Positions 1 to 9,012 of a stretch of DNA of 64,000 nucleotides are shown piece by piece. The stretch is from Aliiruegeria sabulilitoris (GTDB lineage: Bacteria > Pseudomonadota > Alphaproteobacteria > Rhodobacterales > Rhodobacteraceae). Under the pieces are notes generated by a model, which was not told where the DNA came from, did not search any database, and saw nothing but the letters and a program-made list of their open reading frames with translations. Within the stretch, counting starts at the first letter, position 1, and each line of letters begins with the position of its first letter. Location of the stretch: the NCBI RefSeq assembly GCF_001558155.1, contig NZ_LOAS01000007.1:226234-290233 (forward strand), in the 5' to 3' direction. The translations under genes and the position numbers were made by a program.

Positions 1-157
1 CGCTGTCGTTTTGTGATTTGTGCCACGGATCCTATGGAGGGGTTTCCAAACGGGTCAATTTTTACGCTGGGTCACGAGCTCCAGAAGGGGATGTTGCGTC
101 AATCGGATCACAAGTTACTTAACGTAACCTTACCGGATGCGGGCGAAGCCGCGCGAA

Positions 158-1015
158 TCAACGACGCGGCCGCAGATTGAGCCAGTTTGCACAGAAGATG
201 ATCACTGCGCCGAGAATCACCAATGCATCGACCGACTCGCCGTAGAAAAGCAGCCCGATCAGCGCCAGGACCGGCAGCCGAAGGAAATCCATCGGCATGA
301 CAATGGATGCCGGAGCGAGCGACAGCGCGGATGAGAGGCAGAAATGGGCCGACAGCCCCGTCAGCCCGATCAGCGCCAGCCATGGCACCGCCTGCGCCGA
401 GGGCAGGGCGATCTGTCCGTCAATTCCCGCACAGATGAACCCCATCACCGCCTGCATGACCGTGAGCCAGAACATGATGCAGGTGATGGTCGCTGTGCGG
501 GTCAGCTTGCGCGTGAAGAGCGCGGAGCCGGCAAAGCCGATAGCCGAGGCCGCCGCGGCGATCATGGCCGGAGAAAGCCCGCCGATCTGCGGGCGCACCA
601 CAACGAGCACGCCGGCAAAGCCCACGAATGCGGCAATCGCGCTGCGTCGCGTGAGACGTTCCCCAAGCACCAGCGGCGCCAGCAGCGCCACCCAGATCGG
701 CGAGGTGAATTCCAGCGCGATCACCTGGGCCAGCGGGATCAGCGCGAGTGCGAAGAACCACAGGTTCTGCCCGGTGAAGTGAAAGACGTTGCGCAGCAGG
801 TGCAGGCGCATGTTCTGCGTGTTGACCTGCCGAATGGCGCCCGTGGCCGTGCCGACGATCAGCACCAGCAGGAAGCTCACGATGGAGCGATAAAAGAGGA
901 TCTCGAACGTGTCATGTTCGAAGGAGACCGCGCGCCCGGCCACGGCCATCAGCGAAAAGGAGGAAATTGCCCCGGCCATCCAGAGGCCCGCGCGCAGGGG
1001 ATGTGCCTCGTTCAT
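158..1015 (-). CDS. EamA/DMT-family membrane transporter
   Basis: Protein of 285 residues, almost entirely hydrophobic segments (about ten predicted membrane helices in two repeats), as in the EamA/DMT (drug/metabolite) exporters. The ATG at 1015 overlaps the stop of the upstream glycosyltransferase gene as ATGA (1012-1015), so translational coupling decides this start over an open frame that continues upstream to 1153. It is the last gene of a run reading guaA, ABM protein, GT8 protein, transporter. The substrate cannot be told from sequence; metabolite efflux across the inner membrane is the family expectation. Confidence 0.88.
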   Translation of the reverse strand: MNEAHPLRAGLWMAGAISSFSLMAVAGRAVSFEHDTFEILFYRSIVSFLLVLIVGTATGAIRQVNTQNMRLHLLRNVFHFTGQNLWFFALALIPLAQVIALEFTSPIWVALLAPLVLGERLTRRSAIAAFVGFAGVLVVVRPQIGGLSPAMIAAAASAIGFAGSALFTRKLTRTATITCIMFWLTVMQAVMGFICAGIDGQIALPSAQAVPWLALIGLTGLSAHFCLSSALSLAPASIVMPMDFLRLPVLALIGLLFYGESVDALVILGAVIIFCANWLNLRPRR

Positions 1016-1983
1016 GGCCAGAGTGTGCGGCCCAGAACGGCTTCGGCCGCATCGCGTTCTGCCTGGAACTCGGCCCAGTAGCGGGCGCGCAACCGGCGTT
1101 CGAGCGGCTTGGTCAGCATGTGGATCTTGAAGGGCGGGCGTCGGCTCGACCACGGTTTTTCGAAGCCCGTATAATGGATTACGGCCGGATCTTCACGGCT
1201 CTGGCGGAAATGCGCGCGCAGCTCGGGCGAGATATAGGGGCGGTCCGTGCGTGGGTTGCCCCAGCCCGAGTTCCAGGTCGGATCGAGCACGAAGGTCTCG
1301 TTGCGAAAGACCATGTTGAGCCAGTCCTGATCGCGCGATGTGTAGCGGGCGGTGGCCTCGATATCCATCATCCGGGCGTCCAGCCCCTTGGCCGTGATGG
1401 CGTCCAGATCGAGCAGCATCACGCCGGAATTGAAATAGCGGCGCATGTCGATCCCGTCGAGCTTCTCGCCGCGCGCGAGGGTCTTCTCGCCGGCCTTGCG
1501 GGCTTCGGGCGAGCGGGAGCGTTCGTAGCGTTCCAGGATGGCCTGGACACCCGGCGCGAGCGCGGCGCCGATGCAGTTTCCCTCAAGATCCGTTTCCCAG
1601 AGCGGCGTCAGGTCCCGGCGGGCAAGCGCGTCGCCGTCAAGATAGAGCACGCGGCCGGAATGGATGGAGGGCAGCAGCAAGCGGGAGCGCGCCGCCAGCG
1701 GCAGCCGTCCGCGTGGCAGGTGACGCCAGGGGGCGAGATCGACCTCGCGTACGGTGATCTGGGCGGCGGGAAAGGCATCCGAGAGCGCGGCCACATCCGG
1801 CGCGAGCCACTTGCTCTCGAAGGTCGGATGCAGGGTGAGCCGGACAGGCCCCGGCGTTCTGGCCAGCACGGAATGGATGGAAACCATCGAGCAGGGCGCG
1901 AAACCCTCATCGAAGAAATAGACGAAATGCGGGTTGCCGAGCCCAACGCTCTTTTCGGAGGACAACCTGGGATCGGCGGGCAC
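1012..1983 (-). CDS. Glycosyltransferase family 8-like protein
   Basis: About 323 residues. GT8-type landmarks are visible: a YLDGD stretch (DxD metal/nucleotide-sugar site), FNSGVMLLDL, a DQDWLN motif, and a C-terminal HYTGFEKPW, where the His is a usual metal ligand. It probably transfers a hexose from a nucleotide sugar onto a surface polysaccharide or lipid-core acceptor; donor and acceptor are not predictable. The frame is open to an ATG at 2109, but that would lie wholly over the preceding ABM gene. The GTG at 1983, 4 bases after the ABM stop with GGAAG upstream, is the more natural start. It overlaps the next gene by four bases (ATGA). Confidence 0.8.
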   Translation of the reverse strand: MPADPRLSSEKSVGLGNPHFVYFFDEGFAPCSMVSIHSVLARTPGPVRLTLHPTFESKWLAPDVAALSDAFPAAQITVREVDLAPWRHLPRGRLPLAARSRLLLPSIHSGRVLYLDGDALARRDLTPLWETDLEGNCIGAALAPGVQAILERYERSRSPEARKAGEKTLARGEKLDGIDMRRYFNSGVMLLDLDAITAKGLDARMMDIEATARYTSRDQDWLNMVFRNETFVLDPTWNSGWGNPRTDRPYISPELRAHFRQSREDPAVIHYTGFEKPWSSRRPPFKIHMLTKPLERRLRARYWAEFQAERDAAEAVLGRTLWP

Positions 1984-1987
1984 GGGG

Positions 1988-2263
1988 TCAGTCTTCCACG
2001 AACTCGAGGTTGCGCGGCAGGCCTTCGCTGATGCGCGCCCAGTCGGACGCGGCAGCGCGGGCCTTGTGGGCTTCGAGGGCGTCGGAATCCGCGTAGCGCT
2101 CACTGACATGGAAGCGACCGGGCACGTCGCTGTCCTGGCGCAGCTCGAACATTTCGCAGCCGGGCTCCAGCAGGCTCAGGCGCATATGCTCTTCAAATGC
2201 GGGCGCGACAACGGCGCGGCGGTCTTCCGGCACGTCGATGTAACCTGTGACTGTTATTCCCAT
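1988..2263 (-). CDS. Small ABM-fold (quinol monooxygenase-like) protein
   Basis: 91 residues, the normal size of a single antibiotic-biosynthesis-monooxygenase (ABM, dimeric ferredoxin-like) domain, with the typical ending of a conserved F-ELRQD, a HVSERYAD stretch and AHKA helix. Such cofactor-free proteins oxidise quinols or act on reactive aldehydes, but many have no known substrate. The ATG overlaps the guaA stop by 10 bases, so it is expected to be translated with guaA. The specific activity is unassigned. Confidence 0.8.
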   Translation of the reverse strand: MGITVTGYIDVPEDRRAVVAPAFEEHMRLSLLEPGCEMFELRQDSDVPGRFHVSERYADSDALEAHKARAAASDWARISEGLPRNLEFVED

Positions 2264-3816
2264 TCGATGGTCCCCGGAGGTTTGGAGGTGATGTCATACG
2301 TGACGCGGTTGATGCCCGGCACCTCGTTGATGATCCGTGTGGCGGTCTCGCCGAGGAATTCGTGGCTGAACGGATAGTAATCAGCGGTCATGCCGTCGAC
2401 GCTCGTCACCGCGCGCAACGCACAGGCATAGTCATAGGTGCGCCCGTCGCCCATGACGCCGACGGTGCGGACCGGAAGGATGGCGACAAAGGCCTGCCAG
2501 ATCTCGTCATAGAGCCCGTGCTTGCGGATCTGGTCGATATAGACGGCATCGGCTTCGCGCAGGATGTCGAGCTTGGGCCGGGTGATCTCGCCGGGGCAGC
2601 GGATGGCGAGGCCCGGTCCGGGGAAGGGGTGGCGGCCGATAAAGCTTTGCGGCAGGCCAAGCTCGCGGCCAAGGGCGCGGACCTCGTCCTTGAACAGTTC
2701 GCGAAGCGGCTCGACGAGCTTCAGCCCCATCTTCTCGGGCAGGCCGCCGACATTGTGGTGGCTCTTGATGGTAACCGAGGGGCCGCCGGAGAAGCTCACC
2801 GACTCGATCACGTCCGGGTAGAGGGTTCCTTGCGCGAGGAACTCCGCGCCCTCGATCGTGTCGGCATGTTTCTGGAACACGTCGATGAAGAGCTTGCCGA
2901 TGATCTTGCGCTTGGTCTCCGGGTCGGACTGGCCGTCCAGCTCACCGAGGAAGAGCTCGCTCTCGTCGGCGTGGATGAGCTGGATATTATAGTTGTCGCG
3001 GAACATGGCCACGACCTCTTCGGACTCGTTCTTGCGCAGCAGGCCGTGATCGACAAAGACGCAGGTGAGCTGGTCGCCGATGGCCTCGTGCAGCAGGATC
3101 GCGGTGACGGAGCTGTCCACGCCGCCGGACAGGCCGCAGATGACCTTCTTGTCGCCGACCTGTTCGCGGATGCGCGCGATCGCTTCCTCGCGATAGGCGC
3201 CCATGGTCCAGTCGCCCTGGAAACCGGCCAGCTTCACGAAATTCTCGTAGAGTTTCGCGCCGTTGGGGGTGTGGTGGACTTCCGGGTGGAACTGCACGGC
3301 ATAGAAACGACGCGATGCATCGGCGGTGATGGCGAAGGGGGCGTTGGGCGAGGTGCCATAGACCTCGAAGCCGGGTGCGATCTGGCTTACATGGTCGCCA
3401 TGGGACATCCAGACCTGCTCGCGCCCTTGCGTGAACCAGCCCTTGAGAATGTCGAGCTTGGCCTCTGTCGGGGTGACATAGGCGCGGCCGAACTCGGCTG
3501 TGCCATGGCCGCTTTCCACCTTTCCACCGAGTTGGTGCATCATCACCTGCTGGCCGTAGCAGATGCCGAGGATGGGCAGGCCCATCTCGAAGAGCTCCTG
3601 GGGTGCGCGGGGCGAGCCGTCGCGGGTGACGCTGTCCGGTCCGCCGGAGAGGATCACGGCCTTGGGGGCCATCTCGCGGATGAAGACGGCGTCCACCTTC
3701 TGGTAGGGGTGGATCTCGCAATAGACGTTCAACTCGCGCAGGCGACGGGCGATGAGCTGCGTTACCTGGCTGCCGAAGTCGATAATCAGGAGGCGGTCAT
3801 GAATCTGGCTGGTCAT
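2254..3816 (-). CDS. guaA: GMP synthase (glutamine-hydrolysing)
   Basis: 520 residues, full length for GuaA, which converts XMP plus glutamine to GMP in the last step of guanylate synthesis. N-terminal class-I glutamine amidotransferase domain with nucleophile Cys86 in GICYGQQ and catalytic His177/Glu179 in FHPEV; ATP-pyrophosphatase P-loop SGGVDSS at about 230-236; C-terminal dimerisation domain ending TIEWE. It is the first gene of a minus-strand run whose downstream gene starts inside its last codons. Confidence 0.98.
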   Translation of the reverse strand: MTSQIHDRLLIIDFGSQVTQLIARRLRELNVYCEIHPYQKVDAVFIREMAPKAVILSGGPDSVTRDGSPRAPQELFEMGLPILGICYGQQVMMHQLGGKVESGHGTAEFGRAYVTPTEAKLDILKGWFTQGREQVWMSHGDHVSQIAPGFEVYGTSPNAPFAITADASRRFYAVQFHPEVHHTPNGAKLYENFVKLAGFQGDWTMGAYREEAIARIREQVGDKKVICGLSGGVDSSVTAILLHEAIGDQLTCVFVDHGLLRKNESEEVVAMFRDNYNIQLIHADESELFLGELDGQSDPETKRKIIGKLFIDVFQKHADTIEGAEFLAQGTLYPDVIESVSFSGGPSVTIKSHHNVGGLPEKMGLKLVEPLRELFKDEVRALGRELGLPQSFIGRHPFPGPGLAIRCPGEITRPKLDILREADAVYIDQIRKHGLYDEIWQAFVAILPVRTVGVMGDGRTYDYACALRAVTSVDGMTADYYPFSHEFLGETATRIINEVPGINRVTYDITSKPPGTIEWE

Positions 3817-3866
3817 GGCGCCTGAGTAGATTTCTCCGCGGCCGGGCGCAAGGGTTGTGAGCGGTC

Positions 3867-3925
3867 GGGGGGCTGTCTGCCCCCCGCCTGCCAGGGGCAG
3901 GCTCCCCCCGAGGATAATTTGGGAA
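3867..3925. repeat. G/C-run palindromic intergenic element
   Basis: Between guaA and the LysR gene: a hairpin of six G and six C around CTGTCTG (3867-3885), immediately followed by GCCTGCC/GGCAGGC (3886-3902), then a C-run and GATAATTTGGGAAAG. Similar G/C-run plus ATATTTGG-like pieces occur in gaps near 35.3-35.45 kb and 45.8-45.86 kb. Probably a dispersed intergenic repeat that may act as a bidirectional terminator; it lacks a clean T tract. Confidence 0.45.
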
Positions 3926-3954
3926 AGATGACGGGGCGTTGGCTGCGCGGAATG

Positions 3955-4857
3955 TCAGGCGTGGGAGAGGGATTCGGCGAGGAGGTCGAAGACGGTGCGG
4001 ATGCGGCGCGATGTGGCGAGGTCGCGATGTGAGGCGAGCCAGATCGGGAAGGTTATGGGGGGCATGTCGGGCAGGACGCGTTGTACGCTCGGGTCGGAAT
4101 CGCCGAGGGCGCTCGGGACGATGCCGATGGCAAGGCCCTGTTTGACGAGTTGCCATTGCACGACATGGTCGGCGGTGATGAGGGGGAAATTCTCCGCCTC
4201 GAGGTGAAGTCCGATATGGGCCAGTTGTTCGCGGTAGGTCGGGCCGTGGTCCCAGCCGACGAACTTGGCCTGTTTCAGTGTTTCCTCTGTCAGCGGCGTG
4301 GGGAGCGTGGCGAGGTAGCCGGGGGTTGCGTAGAGTCGGGCGGTGTCGTCGCGGAGCTTGCGGGCGATGAGCGCCGGGTCCTCGGGGCGGGTGTTGCGAA
4401 TGGCAATATCGGCTTCGCGACGGCGCAAATCGGCGAGATCGTTGGTGGCGCGGATTTCGACGCGGATGCCGGGATGGGCGCGGCGGATGCGGGCGATGAT
4501 GGGCGGCAACAGGTAGGCGGCGTAGATGTCGGAGGCGGTGAGGCAGATATCCCCTTCGATCTGTTGCGACTGGCCGGCGGCGGCGAGGGAGACCCGGGTG
4601 GCGGCATCTCCCATCCTGCGGACATGCTCCAGCAGATCCAGCCCGGCCGGGGTGAGCGTGAGGCCGCGCCGGTTGCGTTCGAACAGAGCCAGGCCAAGTT
4701 CGTCTTCGAGTGCCGAGACCTGCCGGCCAAGCGTTGGCTGGGCCTGGCCGAGCGCACGGGCGGCCGCCGAGAGTGAGCCCTCCTCGGCGGTGACGAGGAA
4801 GGCTCGGGCCCGGTTCCAGTCGAATTTCACAGAACGCCAGTCCATGCAAATATGCAT
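3955..4857 (-). CDS. LysR-family transcriptional regulator
   Basis: 300 residues, normal LysR length: N-terminal winged helix (FLVTAEEGSLSAAARALG..QPTLGRQVSALEDELG) followed by a periplasmic-binding-protein-like effector domain. Two in-frame ATGs, at 4857 and 4845, are possible; neither has a strong Shine-Dalgarno sequence, and homologues often begin at the equivalent of the second (MDWRSVKFDWN). The gene is divergent from the MDR reductase across about 80 bp, and LysR proteins usually control such a neighbour. The gap contains ATGCA(4844)..ATGCAT(4852) and ATAACA...TGTTAT half-sites, which could be part of the operator. Confidence 0.9.
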   Translation of the reverse strand: MHICMDWRSVKFDWNRARAFLVTAEEGSLSAAARALGQAQPTLGRQVSALEDELGLALFERNRRGLTLTPAGLDLLEHVRRMGDAATRVSLAAAGQSQQIEGDICLTASDIYAAYLLPPIIARIRRAHPGIRVEIRATNDLADLRRREADIAIRNTRPEDPALIARKLRDDTARLYATPGYLATLPTPLTEETLKQAKFVGWDHGPTYREQLAHIGLHLEAENFPLITADHVVQWQLVKQGLAIGIVPSALGDSDPSVQRVLPDMPPITFPIWLASHRDLATSRRIRTVFDLLAESLSHA

Positions 4858-4936
4858 AACAGAGAGGCGGGTTTGGTCAATTCATTGCATGGAATGTTAT
4901 CGCTAGGGTTCGGGCAACAGGAAACGTGGAGTGAAG

Positions 4937-5908
4937 ATGATGAGAGCGGCGGTGTATCGGCGATATGGCGGGCCAGAGGTGGTCACGGTGGAAGAGATGG
5001 CGCGGCCGGAGCCCGGTCCGGGGCAGGTTCTAGTGCAGGTCGAGGCGGCAGCAGTCACGAGCGCGGATTGGCGGTTGCGGGCGGCGGCTTTCCCATCCTT
5101 TACCGCATTGCCAGGGCGGCTGATGTTCGGGATCTTCCGGCCACGCAAACCGGTTCTGGGCGGTGGTTTCGCCGGACGGGTCGTTGCACGCGGGAAAGGG
5201 AGCGAGCGGTTTGCGATCGGGCAGGCGGTGGTCGGGTTCTCCGTCACCGGGGCCCATGCGGAATATGTCGCCATGTCGGAGGATGGCGCGATCCTTGAGC
5301 GTCCGGATGCGCTTTCGCCGGAAGCAGCGGCGAGCCTGCCCTTTGGCGGCCTGTCTGCGCTGGTGTTCCTGCGGGATTTCGCCCGGTTGCAGCCGGGAGA
5401 GCGCGTGCTGGTGGTCGGCGCCTCGGGTGCAGTCGGGGTCCATGCGGTGCAAATCGCCCGCGTACTGGGAGCAGAGGTCGATGCCGTCTGCCGTTCCGAT
5501 CACGCCTCTCTGATGCGGGAACTGGGCGCGGGGCGGGTCTTTGACTATCGCCATGAGGACTTCGCGGAATCCGGGCAGACCTGGGATGTTGTGATCGATT
5601 GCGTCGGGGCGAGTTCGCTCAAGGCCAGTCGCCGGGCCTTGTCGGAGCAGGGACGATTCGTGGCGCTCAACATGAACTGGACGGTGCTGTTTGAGGCGTT
5701 GACCAACCGGCTGCGGCGCGGACCGAAAATGGTGACGGGCGTGAGCCTGGACAAGCGCGAGGATCTGGACAGCTTGCTGGGCTGGATTGGCGAAGGGAAA
5801 TTGCGGCCGGTGGTCGAACAGGTCTTTCAACTGGACGAGATCCGCGCGGCCCATACCGCGCTCGACTCGCGGCACCGCGCCGGCACCTTGGTGGTGACCA
5901 TGGGTTAA
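4937..5908 (+). CDS. Zinc-less MDR NAD(P)-dependent oxidoreductase
   Basis: 323 residues from the ATG at 4937, which sits six bases after GGAG; an in-frame GTG at 4931 is the alternative. MDR fold: N-terminal GroES-like domain and a Rossmann domain with a glycine-rich VVGASGAVGVHAVQIAR stretch. The zinc ligands of alcohol dehydrogenases are missing, which points to the quinone-oxidoreductase/enone-reductase branch. It is divergent from the LysR gene and is its likely regulatory target. The substrate is unknown. Confidence 0.87.
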   Translation: MMRAAVYRRYGGPEVVTVEEMARPEPGPGQVLVQVEAAAVTSADWRLRAAAFPSFTALPGRLMFGIFRPRKPVLGGGFAGRVVARGKGSERFAIGQAVVGFSVTGAHAEYVAMSEDGAILERPDALSPEAAASLPFGGLSALVFLRDFARLQPGERVLVVGASGAVGVHAVQIARVLGAEVDAVCRSDHASLMRELGAGRVFDYRHEDFAESGQTWDVVIDCVGASSLKASRRALSEQGRFVALNMNWTVLFEALTNRLRRGPKMVTGVSLDKREDLDSLLGWIGEGKLRPVVEQVFQLDEIRAAHTALDSRHRAGTLVVTMG

Positions 5909-6013
5909 TGGCTCACAATGTCGCTTTCGCACCCGAGGTGCCGCAAAACGCGTCGGAATGGCGCAGCTCTCCGGGCTAAACCATCAGGACGAAGACCGGA
6001 CGAGGAGTGTGAG

Positions 6014-7552
6014 ATGACGGAAGCGGCGACACGGAGGCGGGGACGCGGAGGCGGCGGTGCCGCGCGGCGAGCCGAGCGCACGGCAGTCAGGATCGAATGC
6101 GCCCGTTTCATCGAACGCAATATTCCCGACCTGGAGATGCTGACCGAAGAAGCGCTTCAGATCATCGAGCACAATGCCGAGACCGTTCTGGAAGAGATCG
6201 GCGTCGCCTTCGTCGAGAACCCGGCGGCGCTGGAGCGCTGGAAGGCGGCTGGCGCGGATGTTTCGGGCGAGCGGGTGCGCATTCCGCGCGGGCTGGCACG
6301 CAAGCTTTGCGAAACCGCGCCGGGCATGTTCACGCAACACGCCCGCAACCCGGAACGAAACGTGGAAATAGGCGGGCGCAGCCTCGTGCTGGCGCCTGTC
6401 TACGGCCCGCCCTTCGTGCGCGATGCCGATGGCGGGCGGCGCTATGCGACCATCGAAGATTTCCGCAATTTTGTGAAGCTCGGCTACATGTCGAAATGGC
6501 TGCACCATTCAGGCGGCACGGTTTGCGAGCCGACGGATGTCGCGGTGAACAAGCGCCATCTGGATATGCTGCATGCGCATATGACGCTGTCGGACAAGCC
6601 CTTCATGGGGTCGGTGACCGAGCCGAGCCGGGCGCGCGACTCGGTCGAGATGTGCGAGATCCTGTTCGGCGGGCTGGATGACCGCACGGTGATGACCTCG
6701 CTTATCAATATCAACTCGCCGCTCACCTTCGACGCCACGATGATGGGGGCGCTCGAAGTCTATGCCGCTGCGAATCAGGCCTGCATCATTTCTCCCTTCA
6801 TCGTCGGCGGTGCGATGGCGCCGGTTTCGGCGGTGGGCACGCTGACGCAGGTTCTGGCCGAGGTTTTGGCTGGCGTCGCCTATTCTCAGCTCATCCGCCC
6901 CGGCGCTCCGGTGATCATGGGCGCCTTCGTCACCTCGATCGACATGAATTCGGGCGCACCCACCTTTGGCACGCCGGAAGCGGCGCAGATCACCTATGGC
7001 GCGGGGCAGCTGGCGCGGCGTCTTGGCCTGCCATACCGCTCGGCGGGGTCGTTCAACGGCTCCAAGCTGCCCGATGCGCAAGCCGCCTACGAGACGGCGA
7101 ACTCGCTCAATACCGGACTTCTGTCGGGTGTGAACTTCATGCTGCATGCCTGTGGCTGGCTGGAGGGCGGGCTTGTTTCCTCCTACGAGAAATTCGTGAT
7201 GGATGCCGACCAGCTCGGGGTGCTGCACCGGATGGCCGAGGGCGTGAAGATCGACGAGGAGGCGCAGGCGCTCGACGCGATCCGGGAGGTCGGGCCGGGA
7301 GGCCACTACCTCGGTTGCGCCCATACCCAGCGGAATTTCAAGGACGCGTTCTGGCGTTCCGACCTGCTCGACTACAAACCGTTCGAGACATGGGAGGAAC
7401 AGGGCGCGCGGGATACGCAGGCGCTGGCCAGCATTCGGGTCAGGAAATTGCTCGCAGATTACCAGGCGCCGTCCCTGGACCCGGCCATTCGCGAAGCGCT
7501 GGACGCGTTCGTGGCCGAGCGGAAGGCCGCTGAGTCCGATTCGTTCCTGTAG
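6014..7552 (+). CDS. Trimethylamine methyltransferase (MttB)-family protein, non-pyrrolysine type
   Basis: 512 residues from the ATG at 6014, preceded by GAGGAG at a spacing of seven. The frame is open to an upstream ATG at 5918, but that extension is arginine-rich low-quality sequence. The body matches the MttB superfamily (TIM barrel that moves a methyl group from a quaternary amine to a corrinoid protein). The frame runs through with no internal amber codon, so it is the pyrrolysine-lacking branch, typified by glycine-betaine methyltransferases. The normal stop is TAG. No corrinoid-protein gene is adjacent, though the convergent neighbour resembles a cobalamin-binding receptor. Substrate unknown. 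Confidence 0.85.
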   Translation: MTEAATRRRGRGGGGAARRAERTAVRIECARFIERNIPDLEMLTEEALQIIEHNAETVLEEIGVAFVENPAALERWKAAGADVSGERVRIPRGLARKLCETAPGMFTQHARNPERNVEIGGRSLVLAPVYGPPFVRDADGGRRYATIEDFRNFVKLGYMSKWLHHSGGTVCEPTDVAVNKRHLDMLHAHMTLSDKPFMGSVTEPSRARDSVEMCEILFGGLDDRTVMTSLININSPLTFDATMMGALEVYAAANQACIISPFIVGGAMAPVSAVGTLTQVLAEVLAGVAYSQLIRPGAPVIMGAFVTSIDMNSGAPTFGTPEAAQITYGAGQLARRLGLPYRSAGSFNGSKLPDAQAAYETANSLNTGLLSGVNFMLHACGWLEGGLVSSYEKFVMDADQLGVLHRMAEGVKIDEEAQALDAIREVGPGGHYLGCAHTQRNFKDAFWRSDLLDYKPFETWEEQGARDTQALASIRVRKLLADYQAPSLDPAIREALDAFVAERKAAESDSFL

Positions 7553-7558
7553 CCTGGT

Positions 7559-8350
7559 CTATCCCCCGGGCGGGATTGCGCGACTCACCCGAACCGGTGG
7601 GATCGCTTCGAGCATCCGCAGACTTCGGATGCCGTACCAGGCATAGGCTTCGCCGTCGACAATCGCGCATGGGCCTTTCCGGACCAGATCAGGTGGAATC
7701 GTACCCGGTGTTTCGAACGGATAGGGTTCGCTCGGAAACAGGATCAGGTTCGATGGGCCGGCAACCGCGTCGAGATCCACCGTGCTGTAAGGGGACGGCA
7801 ATTCGGGAATCATGTCTCCGATGCCCAGAGCGCCGAAGATGGCGCCGATGAATGTATGTCGGGAGGCGGCGATCCATGGATCGCGCCAGACCATGTAGAA
7901 GATCCGGTCTACCTTGCCGCCTGGTCGTTGGATCCAGTGCCGGATGGCCGGCAGGTCTGATGGATCTGTATGGCGCACCGTTCTGGCCTGGACACACCAG
8001 CGTTCGCGCAGCGCGCGCAGCCCGGTGTCGTGACCAAGCCGGGAGCAGAGCCATGCTTCCAGCCGGCGCAGATCGTCGATAAGCGACGGTATGTCCGTGA
8101 CATGGCTAACGAAGACCGGGCAGGGAGCGCGCTTCAGAACCTCGCGCTGATTTTCTTCCCTGTCGGCAAGGATCAGCTCCGGGTTCAATGCGGCCACGCC
8201 CTGCCAATCAACGTCTTTCGTGCCACCGATGACAGGGATTTCGGCCACTTTCGCCGCGGGATGAATGCAATATCGGGTGCGCCCGACCGGCGGCAGACCG
8301 GCCGCGATGAGCGTTTCCGTCCAGGATGGGACAAGGGAGACGATGCGCAT
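7559..8350 (-). CDS. Cytoplasmic helical-backbone metal receptor (BtuF-like)
   Basis: 263 residues starting MRIVSLVPSWTET, the usual beginning of the BtuF/FepB-type helical-backbone receptor fold, with GGTKDVDW and LNPELIL landmarks. There is no signal peptide or lipobox, so unlike true ABC binding proteins it should stay in the cytoplasm. The ATG at 8350 is preferred to an in-frame TTG at 8377. It converges on the MttB-family gene with a gap of only six bases. Binding of a corrinoid or metal chelate is the family expectation; the role is unproven. Confidence 0.75.
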   Translation of the reverse strand: MRIVSLVPSWTETLIAAGLPPVGRTRYCIHPAAKVAEIPVIGGTKDVDWQGVAALNPELILADREENQREVLKRAPCPVFVSHVTDIPSLIDDLRRLEAWLCSRLGHDTGLRALRERWCVQARTVRHTDPSDLPAIRHWIQRPGGKVDRIFYMVWRDPWIAASRHTFIGAIFGALGIGDMIPELPSPYSTVDLDAVAGPSNLILFPSEPYPFETPGTIPPDLVRKGPCAIVDGEAYAWYGIRSLRMLEAIPPVRVSRAIPPGG

Positions 8351-8423
8351 GGAATCCGCCCTCGGTTGCTGCGGCAAGCGTTAGGCTTTTGCCTGCAGGT
8401 TCTCAAGTCGCGCCACGGACAGG

Positions 8424-8456
8424 AAAAAGGCGCGGCACTCCGGGGGGAGGCCGCGC
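8424..8456 (-). terminator. Rho-independent terminator of the DUF6477 gene
   Basis: On the minus strand, GCGCGGC (8450-8456 complement) pairs with GCCGCGC, extended by GGAG/CTCC with one bulge around a four-base loop, and is followed by five T (8424-8428 as A on plus). It lies downstream of the 8508-8804 gene and upstream of the receptor gene, so the two are separate units. Confidence 0.8.
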
Positions 8457-8507
8457 AGTCGAGGGATACACGAAGGAAGTAGCGCCGCAATCCCGCGGCG
8501 CGGGGGG

Positions 8508-8804
8508 TCAGACGGCCACAGGGCCGCGGTTGAAGAGCGCGCGGGCTTCGGCCATGAGCGCGATCAGGGTTTCCACATGGCGGGAGGCGGAATAGGCGGC
8601 ATCCCGGCTGCGGCGGCTGTATTCCAGCTCCGCTTCCAGGTCCATCAACCGCTTTACGGCGCGGTCAGGAGCGGGGATCTCCTCGCCTCCGGCGATGCGC
8701 TTGAGGTCACGTTTGCGGTCATAGCCTTGTTGACCATAGCGCGCGGCACGGATCAGCAGACCAGGGCGGCGCAGGGAGGCGAGGGCTTGTGTGAAGTCGG
8801 TCAT
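8508..8804 (-). CDS. DUF6477-type conserved small protein
   Basis: 98 residues, starting MTDFTQALASLRRP, rich in Arg and Ala, helical, with a conserved SRHVETLIALMAEAR-like end. I recognise it as the Rhodobacteraceae-restricted DUF6477 family, which is commonly encoded divergently from a DUF6456 protein, as here. No known activity. It shares the 8805-9012 control region with that gene and ends at its own terminator. Confidence 0.75.
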   Translation of the reverse strand: MTDFTQALASLRRPGLLIRAARYGQQGYDRKRDLKRIAGGEEIPAPDRAVKRLMDLEAELEYSRRSRDAAYSASRHVETLIALMAEARALFNRGPVAV

Positions 8805-8862
8805 GTCAGGTCTCCGTGAATGTGGCAGAAACGTGGCACAACTTTGGCACCCGTTGCGATTC

Positions 8863-8871
8863 TGTGGATAA
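8863..8871 (-). promoter_or_regulatory. Perfect DnaA box
   Basis: Plus strand TGTGGATAA, the complement of the consensus TTATCCACA. It lies in the divergent control region of the DUF6477 and DUF6456 genes. A single box is not an origin; it may make either gene responsive to DnaA. Confidence 0.5.
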
Positions 8872-8888
8872 GACCGAGCGCGGCCCTT

Positions 8889-8917
8889 AGAATTGTTTGC
8901 GAATTTTAAACAATTCT
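8889..8917. promoter_or_regulatory. 10-bp perfect palindrome, putative operator
   Basis: AGAATTGTTT (8889-8898) and AAACAATTCT (8908-8917) are exact inverted repeats separated by nine bases, in the shared upstream region of two divergent genes. No T-run follows, so an operator is more likely than a terminator. The DUF6456 protein has a helix-turn-helix and could bind it. Confidence 0.55.
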
Positions 8918-8934
8918 GGTCGCAGGTTCTGAAA

Positions 8935-8950
8935 TTAACCTGTGAGTAAC
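8935..8950 (+). promoter_or_regulatory. CtrA-like site (TTAA-N7-GTAA)
   Basis: TTAACCTGTGAGTAAC resembles the alphaproteobacterial CtrA consensus TTAA-N7-TTAA with one mismatch in the second half. It lies about 65 bases upstream of the DUF6456 start. Together with the DnaA box it suggests cell-cycle or CtrA-network control. Confidence 0.4.
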
Positions 8951-9012
8951 CAATCCACCGCTAGGTGTTGGGGGCCCGAAAAGCAAAACAGAATGGACGT
9001 CAAGGGGGCATT

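Noticed and set aside
2362-3825. Plus-strand open frame of 487 codons opposite guaA
   Set aside because: It lies antisense to a complete guaA, with low-complexity Asp/Ala/Leu composition: a GC-rich shadow frame.
6014-7552. TAG in the MttB-family gene as a pyrrolysine codon
   Set aside because: The only TAG is the terminal stop; the protein is full length without readthrough, and no pyl genes are seen.
8351-8507. Cobalamin riboswitch before the BtuF-like gene
   Set aside because: The gap is filled by a terminator hairpin of the upstream gene; no B12-box was found.
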